Shown here: one piece after another, positions 6,076 to 14,255 of the stretch
Layout of the letters: every line of letters begins with the position of its first letter
Numbering within the stretch: the first letter of the stretch is position 1
Assembly (NCBI GenBank): GCA_024641555.1
Contig: JAHECV010000006.1
Coordinates: 1 to 37,918 of the forward strand
Length of the DNA stretch: 37,918 nt
From: Candidatus Planktophila sp.
GTDB taxonomy: Bacteria; Actinomycetota; Actinomycetes; Nanopelagicales; Nanopelagicaceae
Direction of reading: 5' to 3'
Position numbers and translations under genes: made by a program
The notes under the pieces: generated by a model
Seen by the model: the letters and a program-made list of their open reading frames with translations, nothing else
What the model was told of the DNA's origin: nothing
Databases searched by the model: none

Positions 6076-6762
6076 ATGGGATTTATCGCAAAATGGAAAG
6101 CCAAGCGCGCATACAACCACGCGATGCAGGTTTACGATGCCGAACTAACCGATTGGCAGAGCGATGTTGAGATATTTCAAAAAGCGCGCGATGCATTTGT
6201 TATTGCCGCTAAAGGCGAAGATGTAATAAGTAATCAAACGATTCAAAAGCCCGGCGAAATTGTGATCTGGACTGCGCAAGGTCAATTCCATGAAGCTGCC
6301 CGTGGCGCAGGAAGTTATCAAGGCTCTAGCCAAGGTTTTAGCATCCCGGTAGTTGCAGGTATTCGCTATCGCGTTGGTGCAACTCGCGGTACATATGTTT
6401 CTGGTGATCCAATTCAGAAATATGCCGAAGTCGGCGATGTACTTTTAACAACCCAACGTGTTTTGTTTAACGGAATGTTTAATACCAAAGAGTGGGCCTT
6501 TGCAAAGTGGAACGGCGCCGCCGCATCCGCTGATGAAACGGATTACATATTTCATGTCAGCAATCGCCAGAAGACGTCGGGGGTTTTATTTGGCCCCCGC
6601 GATGGTCGCGAATTTAACCGTTTTCTATCCTGCGCCCTGATCGCTGCCGAATACGGCATCGACCGTGTCATCGAAGAGATAGATAAGAATATGAAGGAAC
6701 TTGCCGAAGATAAGCCTGTGATCCCACCCCTTGCAATGCAGGAGCCGAAAGCGCTCGAATAG
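6076..6762 (+). CDS. hypothetical protein, possible PH/GRAM-like domain, 228 aa
   Basis: Not a family I can name with certainty. The ATG at 6076 is preferred. The open frame extends to an ATG at 6031, but those 15 residues are the translated half-tRNA remnant. AAAGGACGG lies upstream as a spaced ribosome-binding site. The N-terminus MGFIAKWKAKRAYNHAM is basic and helical. The middle (GDVLLTTQRVLFNG then TKEWAFAKW) resembles the strand pattern of bacterial PH/GRAM-like domains, which often bind membranes or act as sensors. The C-terminal third is helical and ends in an acidic/proline tail. No signal peptide or membrane helix is visible. Confidence 0.6.
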   Translation: MGFIAKWKAKRAYNHAMQVYDAELTDWQSDVEIFQKARDAFVIAAKGEDVISNQTIQKPGEIVIWTAQGQFHEAARGAGSYQGSSQGFSIPVVAGIRYRVGATRGTYVSGDPIQKYAEVGDVLLTTQRVLFNGMFNTKEWAFAKWNGAAASADETDYIFHVSNRQKTSGVLFGPRDGREFNRFLSCALIAAEYGIDRVIEEIDKNMKELAEDKPVIPPLAMQEPKALE

Positions 6763-6785
6763 GGCTGCATAAATCTCGGGGGCTA

Positions 6786-6816
6786 TTGACGGCTAACTAT
6801 TGAGTCGAGTTAGGCT
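6786..6816 (+). promoter_or_regulatory. possible promoter of the secreted paralog operon
   Basis: TTGACG (6786-6791) and TAGGCT (6811-6816) are separated by 19 nt, slightly long for a sigma-70-type promoter. The predicted start of transcription would fall around 6823, a few nucleotides before the ATG at 6834. Confidence 0.35.
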
Positions 6817-6833
6817 CAAACGTCGATTTGCGA

Positions 6834-8516
6834 ATGGGGTTTTACGTGAGTTCAGTCCGTAAATTTGGAGCGGCTTTAGTGGCTGCGCTTTTGCTCGGGT
6901 CTTTGATTCAGACCGGTGCCGCTGAGGCCGGTGCAAAAATTCCTTCGACAGTTCCTTACTTTGGTCTCTATTTAAATGAAGCCTTCGACCTAAATATCGA
7001 ACCAGATAACTTTTGGGCTAACGCCGATAGCGCAGATCACAGCAAGATTCTTCGTTGTTCGGGGTTGGACGATCCGATTTGTACAAATGCAACAAATATT
7101 AAGACGATCCATAATCTACCGGCATGTTCAATTGATTCATCATTGGACTGTATTAAATCTGTGTGGGCGATAGATTCAGCCGGTAAGAAAATTGAAGGAC
7201 AGTTTTTAAATTCACTTCCCGTAAAAGGAACAACTGATCGCGCAGCTATTCCAGAAATGTTGTTATCGGCCGCAAATGGTTTTGGTGGACTCTGGAAAAT
7301 TCCAGGAGCAGTCAATGGTGGCGGCGAAGAGAATTACTTTGTTTCGATGCGCATTGATTCTTACGCAAACAAGTCTGCGGGCGCTCTTCTTAATTCAACT
7401 AAATTTTATTACGGTCAAGTTTTGGCTGGGATCATTCCAGTAAAGCCTGTTGCTGGTAGTTATGTTCCGATGAACTTCCGGCCAAGTTGGAACGGTTCTG
7501 CATCACCAGTGGCAAACTCTGGCCCTTCTTACACGCCGCAAGGTGAGCGATGCACTGTTGTCGATAGCGGTGTTTGCCAATTGCCGCAAGATTTTCCAAC
7601 AGGTTATCGCTTTGGGATGTCTGTGCAATTGGCGCAGAAAGTAAGCGGTTGGTTTCATGGACGTATCGCTCTCCCCCAAATTGAAATAACTCAAAAGGGT
7701 GCGGGGCAGTTGGTAAATATTGAAGCGGAACCAGTCAAAGTTTCAACGCTTGATTTTACGATTCCAAATGCGCAGATCCCTGATTCTGTTCGTAAAGTTA
7801 TTTTTGATGGATCAGATTGGGGCGTAATGGGCGCGCCAAATGGCGGAATACAAACAATGTTAAATGGTCTCTCCAATCCGCAGACTATGCAGATCATGAA
7901 CGAGATGTTGCCAACAATTGGTGACAAAGCTTCTAAAACCACCCAGTACTGGTCTTATCGCGCTTTAAATACTTGGCAGAACCCAGAAATTGAAAAGTGC
8001 ACAAAGTCGAAAGATGAATTAGGTGGAGTGGTTACTACCAATGCGCTCACCTACGGTGATGGTCCTCCGACTTTCAATAAATCAACCGGCTCGCTGGAAT
8101 ACCGAGTGGCATCCCCACACTTTGAGGCTAATGGCGCAGTTGCTTCTGGCACCTATGACTTGGCAATCAATGGCGTGGTTGCGAGATGTATTTATGGATT
8201 TTCCAGCGCTCCGATTCAGGCCGAAATTTCAATCACCACATCCGATGGTGAAAAGAAAGTGGCAACGACTATTGTTAATGAGAAGAACGGTTGGCTCTAT
8301 CTATCCGCGAAAGGATTTACCTTCTCCTCTCCCACAATTAACGTGAAACTTTCACAGGAGAAAGAAATTGTTGTGGCACCAACCCCATCTCCAACTCCAG
8401 TGGCAACAGTCACTGTTGCGAAGAAATCGATAACTATTACCTGCGTAAAGGGTAAGGCGACGAAAAAGGTAACTGGGACAAGCCCTAAGTGCCCAACGGG
8501 ATATAAAAAGAAGTAG
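6834..8516 (+). CDS. secreted protein of unknown function, paralog 1, with C-terminal ITC-type module
   Basis: About 560 aa. A hydrophobic signal peptide (GAALVAALLLGSLIQTG, then AAEAG) shows export. The start is uncertain: ATG 6834 (MGFYVSSV), GTG 6846 (preceded by GGGG) and TTG 6828 are all in frame; I use the ATG. I do not recognise the mature domain. It has paired cysteines (RCSGLDDPICTN, LPACSIDSSLDC), a conserved SGWFHGRIALPQIEI segment and a C-terminal region CIYGFSSAPIQAEISIT before a Pro/Thr linker. The last roughly 30 residues (KKSITITC, then SPKCPTGYKKK) repeat the module of the protease at 4686. The next gene is a full-length paralog 3 nt away, so the two form an operon. Confidence 0.75.
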   Translation: MGFYVSSVRKFGAALVAALLLGSLIQTGAAEAGAKIPSTVPYFGLYLNEAFDLNIEPDNFWANADSADHSKILRCSGLDDPICTNATNIKTIHNLPACSIDSSLDCIKSVWAIDSAGKKIEGQFLNSLPVKGTTDRAAIPEMLLSAANGFGGLWKIPGAVNGGGEENYFVSMRIDSYANKSAGALLNSTKFYYGQVLAGIIPVKPVAGSYVPMNFRPSWNGSASPVANSGPSYTPQGERCTVVDSGVCQLPQDFPTGYRFGMSVQLAQKVSGWFHGRIALPQIEITQKGAGQLVNIEAEPVKVSTLDFTIPNAQIPDSVRKVIFDGSDWGVMGAPNGGIQTMLNGLSNPQTMQIMNEMLPTIGDKASKTTQYWSYRALNTWQNPEIEKCTKSKDELGGVVTTNALTYGDGPPTFNKSTGSLEYRVASPHFEANGAVASGTYDLAINGVVARCIYGFSSAPIQAEISITTSDGEKKVATTIVNEKNGWLYLSAKGFTFSSPTINVKLSQEKEIVVAPTPSPTPVATVTVAKKSITITCVKGKATKKVTGTSPKCPTGYKKK

Positions 8517-8519
8517 AAA

Positions 8520-10172
8520 ATGTTCCGACAAGGACCTTTGGGAAAATTGTTAAAGCGAAAGAGATTGAAATTATTAATCGTATTAGTGATGACAATCTCG
8601 AGTTTGACAAATTCGGCGAATGCCGGGGGTCAAATTCCATCCAGTGTTCCGCAATTAGGTCTGCAATTTGTTGAGGATTGGTTGGTTGCCTCCTTCCCAG
8701 ATGTTTTTCTGGCTATTAATAATCCTGGTGATGCCTCTACTTGGATGGATTGTGAAAATGTCGATGATCCTAAATGCACCGCTGCCAGCACGATTTTGAC
8801 GAGTAAATATTTCCCAATTTGTACCAACGATACAAAACTGAGCTGCATCAAAGAAGTTTGGGCGGTCAACCAAAGTGGGAAAAGAATAGCTGGGCAATTT
8901 TCGCAATACGTCCCAAAACAGAGTAAATATGATTTTCCAGAAATTGCAGAGATGAATTTGCCAGCAAGTAAAGGCCTTGGGGCGGTTTGGCGGATTCCAG
9001 ATGTTAAAAATTCTAGTGGTGAAGACTATTACTTTGTCACAATGCGCAATTTGGCTTTTATAAATAAACCTGCCAACCAGCCGCTGCGAAAATCAAAGAA
9101 TGTGATCGGCGAGTTGAATGCCATGATCGTTCCGGTTCAGAAAATTGGAGGCATATATCGGGAATTGATTGCTAATGGTTTCTCGGCAAATCGCGATGCG
9201 AAGGCTCCGGATGGATCCGACTGCGTTGTTGTGGAGACATCAAATTGCTTCGCTCAACGAAGCTTTCCTAACGGCTACAAGTTTGGTTTGACTATTAAAC
9301 TAAGTGAGAAATTATCGGGCTGGTTTCATGGTCGATTAGCGCAACCAAATATCGTTACCAAAGATTGGTTAAATGGCCAAGAAATTTCTATCGAAGCCGA
9401 GCCAGTTAAGGTTCCGGAACTAAATTTTATGGTGCCTAATAGTCAAATTCCTGATTCGATACGAAAGTTAGTTTTTTCCGGAAGTTCCTTTGGAATATCT
9501 GGCGAACCTGGCATTGGGATAAAAATCGTCGAGTACTTGTCATCACCTAGGGCGATGGAATTAACCAAAGGCTTCCTTCCTGCCATAAATGATAAAGCCA
9601 CTAATTCAAATTTATATTGGTCATTTAAGAAATTAAATTATGGAGCCGATGACGCGGTACGCATATGCTCTGATAACAGTGGCAAGTTGGCAGGTGTAGT
9701 TACGACCAACTCCCTTACTTATAGTGCAGGTCCACCCAGTTTTGATGAAAACTCTGGAATGTTGACCTATAAATTGACTTCCCCTCACTATTTAGAATCA
9801 GGCGAATTGGCTTCGGGAAGTTATGACTTAGTGCTTCGCAGCGACGTGGCGAGATGCCTTTACGGCTTTTCTGATGCTCCTGTTCAAGCGGAAATTTCAA
9901 TCACTAGCGAGAGCGGTGAAAAACGAGTTGCGACAACTGTTGTAAATGAGAAGGGTGGATGGCTCTATCTATCCGCGAAAGGATTTACCTTCTCCTCTCC
10001 GACAATTAATGTAAAGCTTTCGCAAGAGAAAACTGAAGGTTCAACCCCAACTCCTAGTGCGACAGTCACCGTTGCGAAGAAATCGATAACTATTACTTGT
10101 TTAAAGGGTAAGTTGACGAAGAAGGTAACCGGGACAAGCCCTAAGTGCCCAACGGGATATAAAAAGAAGTAA
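8520..10172 (+). CDS. secreted protein of unknown function, paralog 2, with C-terminal ITC-type module
   Basis: 550 aa, a tandem duplicate of the preceding gene. A longer basic n-region (LGKLLKRKRLKLLIVLVM) and signal core end at NSANAGG. Shared blocks include GGQIPSSVPQLGL, SGWFHGRLAQPNI, ISIEAEPVKVPELNF, PNSQIPDSIRKLVFSG and CLYGFSDAPVQAEISIT. The body is clearly diverged at DNA level and looks AT-richer than its neighbours, but the last roughly 220 bp contain long stretches identical to paralog 1. The C-terminal module KKSITITC...SPKCPTGYKKK is nearly the same. ATG 8520 lies 3 nt after the upstream stop with only a weak AGAAG before it, suggesting coupling. Function unknown; a surface or envelope protein is likely. 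Confidence 0.75.
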   Translation: MFRQGPLGKLLKRKRLKLLIVLVMTISSLTNSANAGGQIPSSVPQLGLQFVEDWLVASFPDVFLAINNPGDASTWMDCENVDDPKCTAASTILTSKYFPICTNDTKLSCIKEVWAVNQSGKRIAGQFSQYVPKQSKYDFPEIAEMNLPASKGLGAVWRIPDVKNSSGEDYYFVTMRNLAFINKPANQPLRKSKNVIGELNAMIVPVQKIGGIYRELIANGFSANRDAKAPDGSDCVVVETSNCFAQRSFPNGYKFGLTIKLSEKLSGWFHGRLAQPNIVTKDWLNGQEISIEAEPVKVPELNFMVPNSQIPDSIRKLVFSGSSFGISGEPGIGIKIVEYLSSPRAMELTKGFLPAINDKATNSNLYWSFKKLNYGADDAVRICSDNSGKLAGVVTTNSLTYSAGPPSFDENSGMLTYKLTSPHYLESGELASGSYDLVLRSDVARCLYGFSDAPVQAEISITSESGEKRVATTVVNEKGGWLYLSAKGFTFSSPTINVKLSQEKTEGSTPTPSATVTVAKKSITITCLKGKLTKKVTGTSPKCPTGYKKK

Positions 10173-10221
10173 CCCCTAGACTTGCGCCAATTCTTTAACG
10201 AGAGATTTGGCGGTTAATCAG

Positions 10222-11814
10222 GTGGCAACTTTCTTTACCGGCGGCACAATTTGGTGTGGCATAGGTTGCATCGCAGATTCGCTGCGCATCGATGGTGAGA
10301 AGATTGTTGAAATAAATGGGTCGGCTCATGCTGGCGATACCGTGGTTGATTTGGGCGGGGCCTTTCTAGCGCCGGCATTTATGGATGGCCATGCACATCC
10401 ATTGTTTGGAGGACGCGAAGCGCAAGGTCCGCAAGTAAATGGTCTGCAAACTGTCGCCGAAATGATTGCTGAGGTTAAAAGATTTGCCGATGCCAATCCA
10501 AAAGCAACTTGGATTATTGGTGGTGCATATGAAGCCGCTGCAGTTAGCGGTGGAGATTTCTTAGCAACTTGGTTAGATGAAGCAGTTAGCGATCGCCCCG
10601 TTGTTTTGCAAGCGGTTGATCACCACACAATCTGGGTAAATAGCAAAGCGTTGGAAATCGCCGGTATTACTGCGGAAACTTTAGATCCTGATGGCGGCAC
10701 CATTGCGCGAAATAGCGACGGTTCTGCGCGCGGAACGCTACGCGAACCATCTGCGATGGATTTGATTATGAAGTGCGCACCCGAGCGCACGTTGGAAGAT
10801 GATGTAGCAGCGATTGCCTGGTCTTCTGATCGTTACTTAGAAAGTGGTGTAACCGCATCTGTTGATGCCTGGGTTCGCGAAGGTATGGCTGAGGCGTACA
10901 TGGCTGCTGATAAATCAGGTGTGCTCAAGATAGATATGGATTTATATTTGTTAGCGCAACCTGATTCGTGGCGCGCCAACGTCGAATACTTTAGGCAGAT
11001 CCGCGAACAAGTACGCGCCTTAGGTCCACAATCTAAGTTGGCATGTAAAACGATAAAGATTATTGGCGACGGTGCGCTATCTGCAGGAACCGCTGCTTTG
11101 TTATCGCCATATTTAGATGATCCATCATCGAAGGGGCTATTGATTTGGAGCGATGATGAGATCCTAGATGCCGCAGTTTTATTTGATGCGCAAGGTTTTC
11201 AATTACATATGCACGCCATCGGCGATGCCGCAGTTCGTCAGGCGCTAGATACGATTGAAAAGATGGCTGCGGTAAATCCCAAGTGGGACCGTCGTCCGGT
11301 AATTACACACGCGCAGTTAATTGACCTGGCAGATTTGCCGCGCTTTGCATCCCTTGGCGTAATCGCAAACTTCCAACCTTTGTGGACTTATTTAGATCCG
11401 ATGAATAAAGAGTTAATTTCCCCGCGCATCGGTGATGAGCGAAATAATCGCCAATATCAATTGCGGTCAATGGTCAAAAGCGGTGCGCGCATAAGTTACG
11501 GCAGCGACTGGCCAGTTACCTCTTACCTACCCTTGTTGGCACTTGCTGTTCCGACCCATCGCCAGTCACCAGATAAATGGCCGGCTGAAGGTTGGAGCGC
11601 GCACGAGTCGATATCAGTGGAAGAGAGCTTGAGTTTCTACACCGCCGGCGTTGCCTATCAGGGATTTAATGAAAAGCGCTTTGGCGAGATCGCCGTTGGA
11701 ATGCAGGCCGATCTGATGATCTTGGAGCAGAACCCGCTGGTGGTTGCGCCACATGATGTGGCGAGCATCAAGATTCGCGCCGTTTATAAATCTGGGGTTG
11801 CCGTCATAGGATGA
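10222..11814 (+). CDS. YtcJ-like metal-dependent amidohydrolase
   Basis: An amidohydrolase-superfamily protein of the YtcJ/exoenzyme-regulatory branch, about 530 aa, cytoplasmic. The metal site HAH is in FMDGHAHPLFGG. HMHAIGDAAVRQALD carries the later histidines and SYGSDWPVTSY the catalytic Asp. GTG 10222 gives MATFFTGGTIW, a usual family N-terminus; a TTG at 10207 is an alternative five codons upstream. It ends 4 nt before iolA, whose AGGATGAGGG ribosome-binding site lies in the end of this gene, so it is the first gene of the iol operon. Family members hydrolyse varied amides and esters; its link to inositol use is only contextual. Confidence 0.85.
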   Translation: MATFFTGGTIWCGIGCIADSLRIDGEKIVEINGSAHAGDTVVDLGGAFLAPAFMDGHAHPLFGGREAQGPQVNGLQTVAEMIAEVKRFADANPKATWIIGGAYEAAAVSGGDFLATWLDEAVSDRPVVLQAVDHHTIWVNSKALEIAGITAETLDPDGGTIARNSDGSARGTLREPSAMDLIMKCAPERTLEDDVAAIAWSSDRYLESGVTASVDAWVREGMAEAYMAADKSGVLKIDMDLYLLAQPDSWRANVEYFRQIREQVRALGPQSKLACKTIKIIGDGALSAGTAALLSPYLDDPSSKGLLIWSDDEILDAAVLFDAQGFQLHMHAIGDAAVRQALDTIEKMAAVNPKWDRRPVITHAQLIDLADLPRFASLGVIANFQPLWTYLDPMNKELISPRIGDERNNRQYQLRSMVKSGARISYGSDWPVTSYLPLLALAVPTHRQSPDKWPAEGWSAHESISVEESLSFYTAGVAYQGFNEKRFGEIAVGMQADLMILEQNPLVVAPHDVASIKIRAVYKSGVAVIG

Positions 11815-11818
11815 GGGC

Positions 11819-13309
11819 ATGACTACAACTGTTGGCCACTGGATTGATAATAAAGAAGTACCAAGCACATCAGGGCGCACCGCTCCTGTTTATGACCCGG
11901 CGCTAGGCGTTGAAACCAAGCGCGTTGCTCTGGCCAACGGTGCTGAAATCGAAGCGGCAATTGCTTCAGCGAAGAAAGCGTTTCCAGGTTGGTCAAAGAC
12001 TTCACTTGCAGCGCGCCAACAAATCGTCTTTAAATTTCGCGAACTGCTAAATGCGAAGAAGGGCGAACTCGCTGAGATCATTACCAGCGAGCATGGAAAA
12101 GTTTTATCTGATGCGCTCGGTGAAATTACGCGTGGTCAAGAAGTAGTCGAGTTTGCAGTTGGTATGCCACAACTTATTAAGGGTTACTACTCTGAAAACG
12201 TTTCAACTGGCGTTGATGTTTACTCAACGCGTCAGGCGCTGGGCGTTGTCGGCATCATCTCTCCATTTAACTTCCCAGCGATGGTTCCAATGTGGTTCTA
12301 CCCAATCGCCATCGCAGCCGGTAACACAGTTGTACTGAAACCTTCTGAGAAAGATCCATCAGCATCTATCTGGATCGCCAAGATTTGGAAAGAAGCTGGA
12401 CTTCCTGATGGCGTATTTAACGTTCTTAATGGTGATAAAGAATCAGTAGATGGTTTGCTGCACTCCCCTGACGTTGAATCGATTTCATTTGTTGGGTCAA
12501 CACCGATTGCGCGCTACATCTACGAAGAGTGCGCAAAAGCTGGAAAGCGCGTGCAATCACTTGGTGGCGCCAAGAACCATATGTTGGTCTTGCCAGATGC
12601 TGACCTAGAACTCGTTGCAGATTCAGCGATTAACGCAGGATTTGGTTCTGCCGGAGAACGTTGCATGGCGATCTCAGTTGTTGTCGCTGTTGAGCCGGTT
12701 GCCGATGCGCTTATCGAAAAGATTGTGACTCGCATGGATAAATTGCGCACAGGTGATGGTCGCCGTGGTTGCGATATGGGTCCACTGGTTACCAAAGAAC
12801 ACCGTGACAAAGTTGCCTCATATATCGATGTTGCAGTTAAAGATGGTGCAAAGGTTGTTGTTGATGGTCGCGGTGTAAAGGCCGATGGAGAGGCTGCTGG
12901 TTTCTGGCTTGGGCCGACCCTGATTGATCAAGTACCAACTACTTCAAGTGTTTATAAGGATGAAATCTTCGGGCCAGTCCTTTCTATTGTTCGCGTAAAG
13001 ACATATGACGAAGGCGTTGCGCTAATTAATAGCGGCGCATTCGGTAACGGAACTGCGATCTTTACAAATGATGGTGGCGCAGCTCGTCGCTTCCAGAATG
13101 AAATTCAAGTTGGTATGGTCGGAATCAACGTACCGATTCCGGTGCCAGTTGCGTACTACTCATTCGGTGGTTGGAAGCAATCACTATTTGGCGATACCAA
13201 GGCGCACGGTGAAGAAGGCGTTCATTTCTTTACGCGCGGTAAAGCGATCACTAGTCGTTGGCTTGATCCAAGCCATGGTGGAATTAACCTCGGCTTCCCA
13301 CAAAACTAA
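11819..13309 (+). CDS. iolA: methylmalonate/malonate-semialdehyde dehydrogenase (CoA-acylating)
   Basis: An aldehyde-dehydrogenase superfamily enzyme of the MmsA/IolA type, 496 aa (usual length), converting malonate semialdehyde to acetyl-CoA, or methylmalonate semialdehyde to propionyl-CoA, with NAD and CoA. Visible motifs are IISPFNFPAMVPMWFYPIAI, the cofactor segment VVLKPSEKDPSAS, and the catalytic Cys in GSAGERCMA, a hallmark of this CoA-dependent group. FGPVLSIVRV and YYSFGGWKQSLFGD are also typical. GAGG lies just before the ATG. iolB follows 20 nt downstream and then iolD, so the inositol role is favoured over valine catabolism. Expected to be cytoplasmic. Confidence 0.93.
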   Translation: MTTTVGHWIDNKEVPSTSGRTAPVYDPALGVETKRVALANGAEIEAAIASAKKAFPGWSKTSLAARQQIVFKFRELLNAKKGELAEIITSEHGKVLSDALGEITRGQEVVEFAVGMPQLIKGYYSENVSTGVDVYSTRQALGVVGIISPFNFPAMVPMWFYPIAIAAGNTVVLKPSEKDPSASIWIAKIWKEAGLPDGVFNVLNGDKESVDGLLHSPDVESISFVGSTPIARYIYEECAKAGKRVQSLGGAKNHMLVLPDADLELVADSAINAGFGSAGERCMAISVVVAVEPVADALIEKIVTRMDKLRTGDGRRGCDMGPLVTKEHRDKVASYIDVAVKDGAKVVVDGRGVKADGEAAGFWLGPTLIDQVPTTSSVYKDEIFGPVLSIVRVKTYDEGVALINSGAFGNGTAIFTNDGGAARRFQNEIQVGMVGINVPIPVPVAYYSFGGWKQSLFGDTKAHGEEGVHFFTRGKAITSRWLDPSHGGINLGFPQN

Positions 13310-13329
13310 GCCGTTTAGAAACAACCAAG

Positions 13330-14232
13330 ATGTCAGATCAGTGGCACTATAAAAAAGGCGAGTTAGCTAACGCTGACTGGGATTTAGCCTTTGATGCCAC
13401 TAAATCTAAAGTTGCGGGTATCAAGCACGTTGGAATCCGAATCGGTACCGTTACTGCTGCAAAGCCACTTCATATCACCGCAGATTCGCAAGAGCGCACC
13501 ATCTTTGTTTTAGATGGTTCAGATATCACTGTTACCTACACGCATCACGATCAAAGTGAAACTCTGGCGCTACGTGGGCGCGCAAGCGTATTTTCTGGTC
13601 CAACCGATCACTTGTATCTACCAATTAATACATCTGCAGTAATCAATGGTGATGCACGTATCGCCGTCGGTGAAGCGCCAGCTAAAAATGAAAAGGCTGT
13701 CTCGTTGAAATTGCGTGAAGATGTTCCGGTATTTATCCGTGGCGCTGGCCGGGAAACGCGTCAGGTTCATAATTTCGGAATGCCCGATAATCTCGATGCC
13801 GATCGCTTTGTAGTTGTAGAAGTAATTGTTCCGGCCGGCAACTGGTCGGGCACCCCCGCCCATAAACACGATTGTTATATCCCGGGCAAAGAATCTAACC
13901 TGGAAGAGATCTACTACTTTGAATCAGCGCTAGAACGAGGTCGAGTTGCAACGGGCGCAGTTGATCCAGTTGGTTACTTCCGCGGGTATTCATCTGATGA
14001 GCGTGAATACGATCTCACCACTGAAGTTCGCTCTGGTGATTTAGTTCTTGTCCCTCACGGTTGGCATGGCCCAGTGGCCGCGGGTGCTGGATACGATCTG
14101 TACTTCTTTAATGTGATGGCTGGGCCGGATCCGCTGCGCGAATGGAATATCACCGATGATCCGCACCACGCTTGGATCCGTGAGAGTTGGAAAGACCAGA
14201 AACCAGATCCAAGATTGCCTTACACAAGTTAA
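13330..14232 (+). CDS. iolB: 5-deoxy-glucuronate isomerase
   Basis: A KduI/IolB-family cupin enzyme that isomerises 5-deoxy-D-glucuronate to 5-dehydro-2-deoxy-D-gluconate in myo-inositol breakdown. 300 aa, about the family length. The metal-binding cupin motif is visible in SGTPAHKHDCYIPGKESNLE followed by EIYYFE (HxH and Glu), with the last His in VPHGWHGPV. The C-terminus NVMAGPDPLREWNITDDPHH is typical of IolB. It sits between iolA and iolD, whose product is its substrate. Confidence 0.93.
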   Translation: MSDQWHYKKGELANADWDLAFDATKSKVAGIKHVGIRIGTVTAAKPLHITADSQERTIFVLDGSDITVTYTHHDQSETLALRGRASVFSGPTDHLYLPINTSAVINGDARIAVGEAPAKNEKAVSLKLREDVPVFIRGAGRETRQVHNFGMPDNLDADRFVVVEVIVPAGNWSGTPAHKHDCYIPGKESNLEEIYYFESALERGRVATGAVDPVGYFRGYSSDEREYDLTTEVRSGDLVLVPHGWHGPVAAGAGYDLYFFNVMAGPDPLREWNITDDPHHAWIRESWKDQKPDPRLPYTS

Positions 14233-14255
14233 CTAAAGCCGAGAAAGAGGAACCG

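Noticed and set aside
1..6100. Integrated prophage or integrative element bounded by the tRNA-like units
   Set aside because: No integrase, phage gene or transposase was found between them, and the genes are ordinary metabolic ones.
4686..10172. LPXTG or PEP-CTERM sorting signal in the secreted proteins
   Set aside because: No LPXTG, no C-terminal hydrophobic helix; the tails are hydrophilic and end in lysines.
14187..14255. Upstream start for iolD overlapping iolB
   Set aside because: The family N-terminus begins at ATG 14256, which has AAAGAGG at 5 nt.
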